Below are positions 24,994 through 31,311 of a stretch of DNA of 37,006 nucleotides, piece after piece. How positions within the stretch are numbered: the stretch's first letter is position 1; every line of letters starts with the position of its first letter. The stretch is from contig JAIYCD010000230.1 of NCBI GenBank assembly GCA_027488195.1, forward strand, positions 1-37,006, in the 5' to 3' direction. The position numbers were made by a program, and so were the translations under genes. The DNA comes from Acetobacteraceae bacterium (GTDB taxonomy: Bacteria > Pseudomonadota > Alphaproteobacteria > Acetobacterales > Acetobacteraceae). The notes under the pieces are model-generated. The model was not told where the DNA came from. It was given only the letters and a program-made list of their open reading frames with translations, and ran no database searches.

Positions 24994-25022
24994 GCGCCAC
25001 CGCGCTTTCGGGCAAATCGCCC
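24984..25022 (+). terminator. Inverted repeat over the ggt stop codon
   Basis: Outer arms GGGCGATT / AATCGCCC (8 bp, perfect) and an inner stem AGCGC-CACC-GCGCT with an asymmetric bulge. No T-run. A likely 3'-end structure of ggt. The rest of the gap to 25139 holds an AT-richer patch near 25121-25145 described under the next promoter; no gene seen. Confidence 0.4.
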
Positions 25023-25121
25023 AGCCGCCCAGGCCGGATGCGGGATTCAGGCGAAAACGCCGCGCACCGCGATCGCGCGCAACCGGTCAGGCAGGCGCGG
25101 TTCGTCAAACTGCAGCGGCCG

Positions 25122-25150
25122 TCATTAGGACTAAATACCTCAGCTGTCAA
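25122..25150 (-). promoter_or_regulatory. Near-consensus promoter reading antisense into ggt
   Basis: On the minus strand TTGACA, 17 bases, TAATGA, in a locally AT-richer patch. It overlaps the last codons of the broken GNAT gene and points left toward the ggt 3' end. No coding frame with a start follows, so an sRNA or antisense RNA beginning near 25115 is the simplest product if it is active. Confidence 0.45.
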
Positions 25151-25584
25151 GCCCGCGCCGCATGAGGAGCGAGGCCAGCACATGCTCCGGGCCGATCCGC
25201 GTCTCCATCCGGCGCAGGGTGGAAAATCCCTGCGCGGCGTAGAAGCCCTCCAAGGGCAGGCGCGCCAGGCACAGCATCTCCCGCACACCCGCCGCCCGCG
25301 CCTCACCCAGGCAACGCGCCAGGATCAGGCCGGTCGCAGGGTCTTCCAGGCTCCAGCCGCCCACCGCCGCCACCGCCTCGCCGCGCAGCGCAGCGCAGCG
25401 CCAGGACGTAGCGGCCCGAGGCCAGCAGCTCCGGCCGCGCGCGGCTCACCAGCGGCAGGACGGCCGCCAGCACCTCGGGCGGATAGGCCCCCTGCCACAG
25501 CGTGCCATAGGACGCCGCCAGCACCTGCGAGATGCGCGCCGCATCCTCCGGCACCGCGACGCGCAGGCGCAGCGCCTCAGCCAA
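25140..25584 (-). pseudogene. GNAT N-acetyltransferase interrupted at a pentanucleotide repeat
   Basis: The N-terminal part (25584 down to about 25402) reads a GNAT start: LRVAVPEDAARISQVLAASYGTLW and GRYVLALR. The C-terminal part, in another frame, reads EAVAAVGGWSLEDP, EARAAGVREMLCLA, GFYAAQGFSTLRR and IGPEHVLASLLMRR. The frames change exactly at three GCGCT units. With one or four units the frame would be continuous (YVLALRGEAVAAVGGWS). The segment between GGWS and EARAAG is also about 40 residues shorter than in relatives and lacks the R-x-x-G-x-G/A acetyl-CoA loop, so it is probably dead whatever the repeat number. It overlaps the upstream hydrolase gene by eight bases. Confidence 0.75.
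25387..25401 (-). repeat. Pentanucleotide tandem repeat (GCGCT)x3
   Basis: Three direct GCGCT units (AGCGC on the plus strand), followed by a partial GCGC. Unit number sets the reading frame of the surrounding acetyltransferase remnant. Confidence 0.85.
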
Positions 25585-26458
25585 GGAAGCCCTCCAGCGC
25601 GGCCAGCACCTCGCCCGGCGCTTCCTCGGCCAGGTAGTGGCCGCTCTTCACCGCATGCCCGCTCACCGGCCCATCCGCGTAGTCGCGCCACACCGACAGC
25701 GGCTCATACCACTGCCCGATCTTCCCCTTGGAACCCCAGAGCGCCAGCACCGGGCATTGCACGCGCTCACCCGCCGCGCGGCTCGCGCGGTCATGCTCCA
25801 GGTCGATGCTGGCCGCCGCGCGGTAATCCTCGCAGATCGCGGTCACCGTGCCGGGCAGCCGGAGCGCCGCCAGGTAGTCGGCCCGCGCCTCCGGGTGGAA
25901 GAAGCTGCGATCCTTCGGCTCGCGCGAGGTGTGGATGTCGAACCACACCTCCACATCCTGGCTGATCAGCGTCTCCGGCCCCGGATGCGGCTGCGCGAAC
26001 CAGAACCAGTGGTAGTAGCCGAGGCCGAATTTCATGTCGGCATGCTCGAAATGATGCAGCGTGGGGACGATGTCCATCACGCAGAGCTTCTCGACGCGGT
26101 CTGCATGATCCAGGGCGAGCCGATGCGCCAGGCGCGCGCCGCGATCATGGCTCACCACGCTGAAGCGGTCGAAGCCGAGATCCCGCATCAGCCCCACCAC
26201 ATCCTTCGCCATCTCCCGCTTGGAATAGGGCGCGTGATCCGCGCTCGGGGCCGGCTTTTCCGAAAAGCCATAGCCGCGGATATCGGCGGCGATCACGGTG
26301 AAGCGCTCGGCCAGTGGCGGCGCCACCATGTGCCACATCGCATGCGTCTGCGGATTGCCGTGCAGCAGCAGCAGCGGCGGGCCCTTGCCGGCGCGCCGGA
26401 AGCGCACCGCCATGCCATCCACCTGCCGCGTTTCCAGCGTGAAGCCTTCGAAGAACAT
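25577..26458 (-). CDS. Alpha/beta hydrolase, fluoroacetate/haloacetate dehalogenase-like
   Basis: 293-residue alpha/beta hydrolase. It aligns with the fluoroacetate dehalogenase of Rhodopseudomonas palustris (RPA1163) with a nearly constant offset: nucleophile Asp105 in SHDRGAR, carboxylate-binding Arg106 and Arg109, acid Asp129 in MDIVPT, halide-pocket His150-Trp151 (YYHWFWFAQP) and Tyr212 (CEDYRA), and base His274 (SGHYLAEEAP). All residues known to matter in that enzyme are present. There is no signal peptide; cytosolic. The expected reaction is hydrolysis of a 2-haloacid to the hydroxyacid, though close relatives act as epoxide hydrolases or on unknown substrates. The comparison is from memory, not a computed alignment. 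Confidence 0.88.
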   Translation of the reverse strand: MFFEGFTLETRQVDGMAVRFRRAGKGPPLLLLHGNPQTHAMWHMVAPPLAERFTVIAADIRGYGFSEKPAPSADHAPYSKREMAKDVVGLMRDLGFDRFSVVSHDRGARLAHRLALDHADRVEKLCVMDIVPTLHHFEHADMKFGLGYYHWFWFAQPHPGPETLISQDVEVWFDIHTSREPKDRSFFHPEARADYLAALRLPGTVTAICEDYRAAASIDLEHDRASRAAGERVQCPVLALWGSKGKIGQWYEPLSVWRDYADGPVSGHAVKSGHYLAEEAPGEVLAALEGFLG

Positions 26459-26470
26459 CCATGCCTCCCA

Positions 26471-26498
26471 TTGACCCGTCTCTCGCGCGGATTAGCCT
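26471..26498 (+). promoter_or_regulatory. Probable promoter of the CMD-like gene
   Basis: TTGACC, 16 bases, TAGCCT, about 30 bases before the ATG, with an AGAGGGGA ribosome-binding site between. Confidence 0.45.
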
Positions 26499-26528
26499 GC
26501 GGCATCTTTCAACAGAGGGGAAATCTCC

Positions 26529-27023
26529 ATGGCACTCGACGACGACAAGCTCTTCAAGAAGGGTCTGCCCATCCGCCGCGCCGTGCTCGGCGCCGAATAT
26601 GTGGATGCCAGCATGGCCAAGGCCGACGACTTCATGATGGCCTTCCAGCGCATCACCACCAGCTGGGCCTGGGGCATGGCCTGGGGCGACCCGACGCTGG
26701 ACCGCAAGACGCGGTCCATCATCAACCTCGCGATGCTGACGGCACTCGGCAAGATTCCCGAGGTGAAGCTGCATGTGAAGGGCGCGCTGGCCAATGGCGT
26801 GAGCGTGGACGAGATCCGCGCGACGCTGAGCCACGCCGCCGCCTATTGCGGCATCCCCGCCGCGCTGGACGCCTTCAAGGCGACGCATGAGGTGCTGCTG
26901 GCCGAGGGCGCGATCAAGCCGAAGGAGCCCAAGCCCGCGAAGAAGCCGAAGGCCGCGCCCAAGGCCGTCGCCGCGCCGCCCAAGGTCGCCGCGAAGAAGG
27001 CCGCGCCCAAGGCGAAGAAGTAG
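26529..27023 (+). CDS. Carboxymuconolactone decarboxylase-like protein with Lys/Ala/Pro tail
   Basis: 164 residues. Positions 1-128 are a carboxymuconolactone decarboxylase (PcaC-like) domain: RKTRSIINLAMLTALGKIPEVKLHVKGALANGVSVDEI and HAAAYCGIPAALDAFK. It lacks the CxxC of AhpD peroxidases. Residues from about 130 are a 35-residue tail of repeated KPK, AAPK and AKKA units, like histone-H1-type or AlgP-type tails, absent from ordinary PcaC. The NAD-dependent dehydrogenase gene follows after three bases, and the two probably form an operon. The domain may act on a lactone; the tail could bind nucleic acid or membranes (inference). Confidence 0.9.
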   Translation: MALDDDKLFKKGLPIRRAVLGAEYVDASMAKADDFMMAFQRITTSWAWGMAWGDPTLDRKTRSIINLAMLTALGKIPEVKLHVKGALANGVSVDEIRATLSHAAAYCGIPAALDAFKATHEVLLAEGAIKPKEPKPAKKPKAAPKAVAAPPKVAAKKAAPKAKK

Positions 27024-27026
27024 CCG

Positions 27027-27932
27027 ATGGCGCGCCTCGCCTTCGCCGGCATCGGCAATATGGGTTGGCCCATGGCGGCCAACCTCATCAAGGCCGGCCA
27101 TGATGTCACGGTCACCGACATCTCGCCCGAGCGCGTGGCGCGCTTCGTCAGTGAGGTCGGCGGCCCCATCGCTCCCTCGGCCGCCGCCTCGCCCGCCGAG
27201 GCCGCAAACGGCGTGGACGCCTTCCTCTGCATCCTGCCCACCAGCAAGGAAGTGGCGCTCGTCGCCGACGCCGTGCTGCCGGCCCTGCCCGAGGGCGCGC
27301 TCTTCATCGACATGACCTCGGGCAACCCGAGCCGCACGCGCGAGATCGCGGCGAAGCTCTCGACGCGCAAGATCCGCATGGTGGACGGCCCCGTCTCCGG
27401 CGGCGTGCCGCGTGCGAAGACCGGCGAGCTCGCCATCATGCTGGGCGGCGAGACGGCCGATCTCGATGCGGCCGAGCCGCTGCTGCGCGCCATGGGCACC
27501 TCGCTGCACCGCTGCGGCGGCATCGGCGCGGGCCAGGCGATGAAGGCGCTGAACAACCTGGTCAGCGCCGGCGGCTTCCTCATGGGCATCGAGGCGCTGC
27601 TGATCGGCCAGAAGCTCGGCCTCGAACCCGGGCTGATGGTGGATGTGCTGAATTCCTCGACGGGGATGAACAACTCCACCCAGAAGAAGTTCCGGCAATT
27701 CGTGCTGTCGCGGCGCTTCGATTCCGGCTTCGGGCTGGACCTGATGGTGAAGGACCTCTCCATCGCCATCGAGGTCGGCAAGGGAGCCGGCGTGCCCACG
27801 CCGCTCTCGGCGCTGACGCGCGAACTCTGGGCGGCTGCGGCCACGCATCTCGGGCCGGGCGAGGATCATACGGCGGTGGCGAAGCTGTCCGAACGCCTGG
27901 CCAATCAGACGTTGACGGGCGGCAATACCTGA
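27027..27932 (+). CDS. 3-hydroxyisobutyrate dehydrogenase-family oxidoreductase
   Basis: 301-residue beta-hydroxyacid dehydrogenase. The N-terminal Rossmann motif is GIGNMGWPMAANL (8-20) with Asp31 at the end of the second strand, suggesting NAD preference. Substrate motif DGPVSGGVPRAKTG (120-133), catalytic Lys173 in GQAMKALNNL, and the cofactor-binding KDLSIAIEVGK near the C-terminus are present. The substrate could be tartronate semialdehyde, 3-hydroxyisobutyrate or a similar acid. It is directly joined to the CMD-like gene. A palindromic repeat follows its stop. Confidence 0.93.
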   Translation: MARLAFAGIGNMGWPMAANLIKAGHDVTVTDISPERVARFVSEVGGPIAPSAAASPAEAANGVDAFLCILPTSKEVALVADAVLPALPEGALFIDMTSGNPSRTREIAAKLSTRKIRMVDGPVSGGVPRAKTGELAIMLGGETADLDAAEPLLRAMGTSLHRCGGIGAGQAMKALNNLVSAGGFLMGIEALLIGQKLGLEPGLMVDVLNSSTGMNNSTQKKFRQFVLSRRFDSGFGLDLMVKDLSIAIEVGKGAGVPTPLSALTRELWAAAATHLGPGEDHTAVAKLSERLANQTLTGGNT

Positions 27933-27934
27933 AG

Positions 27935-27979
27935 CGAGGGGCCCTGCCCCTCGACCCCGACAAGAACCTCAGGTTCTTG
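27935..27979. repeat. Palindromic intergenic repeat, copy 1
   Basis: Hairpin CGAGGGGC-CCT-GCCCCTCG (27935-27953), then CAAGAACCT-C-AGGTTCTTG (27961-27979). The same two-module order, with closely related sequence, occurs at 36891-36940. It lies between convergent genes and extends into the 3' end of the amidohydrolase gene. Confidence 0.75.
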
Positions 27980-29117
27980 CATCTCCGGCTACCAACTTCC
28001 CGCCGGAATAGACCGCCAGCGGCGCGGCGCGGGTGACCACCGCCTCCGCCACGCAGCTGGCACCCAGCAGCACCAGATCGGCGCGGTCGCCGACCGCCAG
28101 CCCATACGCCGCGAAGCCACAGGCCTCGGCACCCCGGAAGGTCACGGCATCCAGCGCCAGCGCCACATCCTCATCCCGCCGCAGCTCGTATTTCAGCGCC
28201 ACCATTCCGGCGCGGGCCAGCATGTCCGGCGCATTGTGCGGGCTCCAGGTGTCGCGGATATTGTCATTGCCGGCGAAGAGCGTGACACCCAGCTCCCGCG
28301 CCCGCTTCAGCGGCGGCACAGCGCGGGAGGGCGGCACAGAAGTGCAGAGCGCCACGCCCGCCTCCGCCAGTTGCGCCAGCAGCGCATCCGCGCGCGCCGG
28401 CGCCACATCACCCAGCGCGAAGCCGTGGCTGATCACCACGCGCCCCTGCATGCCGAGCGCGCGCGCACGCTCCGCGATCAATTCCATGCTGAAGGCGCCC
28501 AGTTCGCCCGCCTCATGCAAATGGATATCCACCGGCTTGCCATGCCGCTCCGCCAGCTTGAACACGATGTCGAGATGCCCCACCGGATCACGGTCGATCA
28601 GCGAGGGATCCAACCCACCCACCGCGTCGCACCCCAGGCGCAGCGCCGTGTCCAGCCATTCCTCCACGCCCGGTGTGCGCAGGATGCCCGATTGCGGGAA
28701 GGCGACGAGCTGGATCTCGATGCGCCCACGCATCTCATCCCGCAGGGCCAGCAGCTTCTCGACATGCGAGAGGCGGCTTTCCTCATCCACATCCACATGG
28801 CTGCGCAGCCGCGTGGTGCCGGCCGCCAGATGCGCCTCGCACAGCGCGCGCCCCTCGCGCATCGCATCCATCCCGATGGCGCGGCGCGTGGCCTTCTCAT
28901 TGTTGATGCGGTCCATCAGCGAGGGACCGACCTCATTGCGCCACCAGTTCTGGCCCCAGAGCGTCTTGTCCAGGTGGCAATGGCCTTCCACCAGCCCGGG
29001 CAGCAGCAGGCGCGGCGCGCCGGGCTTCGTGCTGGGTGTCAGGGCGGTGATGCTCCCCTCAGCGACATGAACATCCACGGCTGTCCCGCCAAGCGGGCTC
29101 ACATGCTCCAGGATCAT
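27969..29117 (-). CDS. Cytosine deaminase-like amidohydrolase
   Basis: 382-residue metal-dependent hydrolase of the CodA-like group. Metal ligands: His46 and His48 in EGHCHLDKT, then HLHEAGE (His and catalytic Glu), SHGFAL (His) and GNDNIRDTWSP (Asp), in the same order as Escherichia coli CodA. The ATG at 29117 overlaps the dehydratase stop (ATGA). The last residues (ART) and the stop are encoded by the palindromic repeat, so the 3' end may have been reshaped by it. Many members deaminate or hydrolyse cyclic ureas other than cytosine; its coupling with an amino-acid dehydratase argues for an unusual substrate. Confidence 0.88.
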   Translation of the reverse strand: MILEHVSPLGGTAVDVHVAEGSITALTPSTKPGAPRLLLPGLVEGHCHLDKTLWGQNWWRNEVGPSLMDRINNEKATRRAIGMDAMREGRALCEAHLAAGTTRLRSHVDVDEESRLSHVEKLLALRDEMRGRIEIQLVAFPQSGILRTPGVEEWLDTALRLGCDAVGGLDPSLIDRDPVGHLDIVFKLAERHGKPVDIHLHEAGELGAFSMELIAERARALGMQGRVVISHGFALGDVAPARADALLAQLAEAGVALCTSVPPSRAVPPLKRARELGVTLFAGNDNIRDTWSPHNAPDMLARAGMVALKYELRRDEDVALALDAVTFRGAEACGFAAYGLAVGDRADLVLLGASCVAEAVVTRAAPLAVYSGGKLVAGDART

Positions 29118-30052
29118 GCCATCACCCAGTCGCGAAACAGCGCGAGATCGATATTGCCGCCGCACAGGATGGTGGCCACGCGCTTGCCGCGCATCTTCCC
29201 GCGTTCCTGCATCAGGGCGGCGAAGGGCGCGGCGCCGGCGCCTTCGGCCAGGTTGTGCGTGTCGGTCCAATAGGCGCGGATGGCGTCGCGCACCTCGTCA
29301 TCCGTGACGGTCACGATGCGGGCCGCACCCTTCAGGATCATCTCCAGCGCCACGGGGTCGGGGATGCGGGTGGCCATGCCATCGGCCTGCGTGACGGCGC
29401 TCGGCGTTTCCACCACATGGCCGGCGGCGAAGCTGCGGGCATAGGCATCGGCGCCGGTGGATTGCACGCCGATGATCTCGGTCGAGAGGCCCAGCAGGTC
29501 CCGCGCCATGATGCAGCCGCAGATGCCGGAGCCGAGGCCGACCGGCACATAAAGCGCATCCAGCGGTGGGGCAGCCCGGAACAGCTCCAGCGCGTAGGTC
29601 GCGACACCGCGAACCAGATCCGGCGCGAAGGAGGGTGCGAAATCCAGGCCGCGCTCCGCCGCGAGATCCCGGGCGTATTGCCGCGCCACGTCGAAATCCG
29701 CGCCATGCTCGATCAGGGTGGCGCCCTGCGCGCGCATGGCGGCGTTCTTCTCGATGGAATTACCGATGGGGACCACGATGGTGACGGGAATCCCCGCCTT
29801 GGCGCCGGCATAGGCCAGCGACTGCCCGTGATTGCCCCGCGTGGCGCTCACCACGCCGGGCGAGCGCAGATGCTCGAAATAGACCAACCCGCCGCGTACC
29901 TTGAAGGCGCCGGTGGGCGTGTGGTTCTCATGCTTGACCCAGACCTCGCAGCCGGCGCGCTGGGCCAACAGCGGCCAGGCATATTGCGGCGTGGCGGGAA
30001 AATGCCGCCGGATCAGGGTCTCGGCGGCTTCGAGCGCGGGGAGGGTGAACAT
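29114..30052 (-). CDS. PLP-dependent threonine dehydratase-like enzyme
   Basis: 312-residue fold-type II PLP enzyme. Schiff-base Lys51 in HTPTGAFKVRGG, substrate loop SATRGNHGQSLAYA, phosphate-binding glycine loop VGLGSGICG and C-terminal LCGGNIDL are as in catabolic threonine dehydratases and serine racemases. There is no ACT regulatory domain, so it is not the feedback-inhibited IlvA type. In this subfamily annotation often reads threonine dehydratase although other hydroxy-amino acids are substrates. It is the first gene of a two-gene unit with the CodA-like amidohydrolase. Confidence 0.92.
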   Translation of the reverse strand: MFTLPALEAAETLIRRHFPATPQYAWPLLAQRAGCEVWVKHENHTPTGAFKVRGGLVYFEHLRSPGVVSATRGNHGQSLAYAGAKAGIPVTIVVPIGNSIEKNAAMRAQGATLIEHGADFDVARQYARDLAAERGLDFAPSFAPDLVRGVATYALELFRAAPPLDALYVPVGLGSGICGCIMARDLLGLSTEIIGVQSTGADAYARSFAAGHVVETPSAVTQADGMATRIPDPVALEMILKGAARIVTVTDDEVRDAIRAYWTDTHNLAEGAGAAPFAALMQERGKMRGKRVATILCGGNIDLALFRDWVMA

Positions 30053-30093
30053 GGCCGCACGCTAAAGGCGCGGGGCCCTCAGGGAAAGCGCCA

Positions 30094-30132
30094 CAAAACA
30101 AAACGGCCCGCACCCCCGAAGGATGCGAGCCG
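30094..30132 (-). terminator. Intrinsic terminator of the Tim44-domain gene
   Basis: On the minus strand a 12-bp stem (CGGCTCGCATCC with its partner, two G-U pairs, TTCGG loop) is followed by TTTTGTTTTGT. Two further hairpins precede it: GGAACGC-TTCA-GCGTTCC (30145-30162) and GCGCGC-GGAA-GCGCGC (30171-30186). The best canonical terminator in the window. Confidence 0.85.
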
Positions 30133-30208
30133 AACAGGCGAGCCGGAACGCTTCAGCGTTCCGAAGCCAAGCGCGCGGAAGCGCGCACCCGGCGTTTGAG
30201 GGCAAAAA

Positions 30209-31195
30209 TCAACCCGTCTGCTGGATCGCGCTCAGCACCCAGGGGCCGCCCTGGACGCGCACGAAGGTCCAGAGCTCGGTCTGCTCCTGCCGCGCATTCG
30301 GGTCGCCCTCGGTGATGGCGCCCGTCTTCACGTCGCGCGTCCAGTCCACCAGGCTCATCCGCATGGCGACGGTGGCGTAGTCGCGCGGGCCTTCGTTCCA
30401 GGACTCGGCCAGGTCGCCCTGCTCGAGCTTCACGTCGCGCGTCTCGTTCTTCCAGCCGCGCTCGGCCAGCGCCGCGTAGTCGTCCCGGAAGAACTGCACC
30501 ATCTCGGGCGTGGCAAGACGCGACAGGGCGGCGATATCCTCGCGCGACCAGGCGGCGTTGATCTCGATGAGGCTGCGCTCGAAGGCCTGGAAGTCGGCGC
30601 CCTGGATGCCGACCTCATCCACCGGCTGGGCGGGGCCACGGGCCATGCCGCCGCCCGCCATGCCGCCCATCATCCCGTTGCGCGGCGCGTCCTGCGCCTC
30701 GCGCATCATGCTGTTGGGCATGCCGGCCGGGGCCTGCTGCTGGCGGAAGCGGCGGAACAGCGCCATGGCGAGAAAGACCAGGCCCGCGATGATCGCCAGC
30801 TGGAACAGGAAGCCCATGATCCCGGCGAGGCTGCCGAGGCCCGAGAAGAAGCCGCCACCGGCCAGCAGGCCGAAGATGCCCGCACCCAGCAGGCCACCCA
30901 TCAGGCCGGCCATCATCGGGTTGCGGGAGAAGAAGCCGCCCTGGGCAGCGGCGGCCGGACGCGCGGCGGCCGCACCCGGGGCGCCCGCCGTGGCGGGGGC
31001 GGAGGGCTGGGTCGCGGTGCGCTCCATCGGGCGCGCGGGCTGGGGCGCGGTGTTGGTCGGAGGCGGCGCCTGATAGGTGCGCGCACCCCGGCTGCCGGAG
31101 GAGGAGCGGCCGCCAGGCGCGGCCTCGGCCAGGGCCGGCGCCAGCACGAAGGCGGCGGCGGCAACGGCGGTCAGAAAACGTGCAGTGCGGCGCAT
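30209..31195 (-). CDS. Tim44-like domain membrane protein
   Basis: 328 residues: signal peptide or anchor (1-26, ALAEAAPGG), a disordered Pro/Ala/Thr segment, Gly/Met/Phe-rich hydrophobic segments (about 88-150, including GLLGAGIFGLLAGGGFFSG and FLFQLAIIAGLVFLAMALF), a Met/Gly-rich linker, and a C-terminal Tim44-like domain (about 200-328) with AAWSREDIAALSRLATPEMVQFF and EQTELWTFVR. The family resembles the mitochondrial presequence-translocase subunit but has no settled role in bacteria. Start 31195 has GGGAG upstream. It has its own promoter and terminator, so it is monocistronic. Confidence 0.9.
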   Translation of the reverse strand: MRRTARFLTAVAAAAFVLAPALAEAAPGGRSSSGSRGARTYQAPPPTNTAPQPARPMERTATQPSAPATAGAPGAAAARPAAAAQGGFFSRNPMMAGLMGGLLGAGIFGLLAGGGFFSGLGSLAGIMGFLFQLAIIAGLVFLAMALFRRFRQQQAPAGMPNSMMREAQDAPRNGMMGGMAGGGMARGPAQPVDEVGIQGADFQAFERSLIEINAAWSREDIAALSRLATPEMVQFFRDDYAALAERGWKNETRDVKLEQGDLAESWNEGPRDYATVAMRMSLVDWTRDVKTGAITEGDPNARQEQTELWTFVRVQGGPWVLSAIQQTG

Positions 31196-31217
31196 GATGG
31201 TGGCAACTCCCGAAGGA

Positions 31218-31246
31218 AATATGTCTTTCCGGCAATATAGGGGCAA
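31218..31246 (-). promoter_or_regulatory. Probable promoter of the Tim44-domain gene
   Basis: On the minus strand TTGCCC, 17 bases, CATATT, giving a short leader of about 15 bases that still includes the GGGAG ribosome-binding site. Confidence 0.5.
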
Positions 31247-31311
31247 GGAAGCCCGATTGCGAGGTTCTTCGCACCGCCCCATGCTGAATCATCCCGCAGA
31301 TGGAGGCGATG

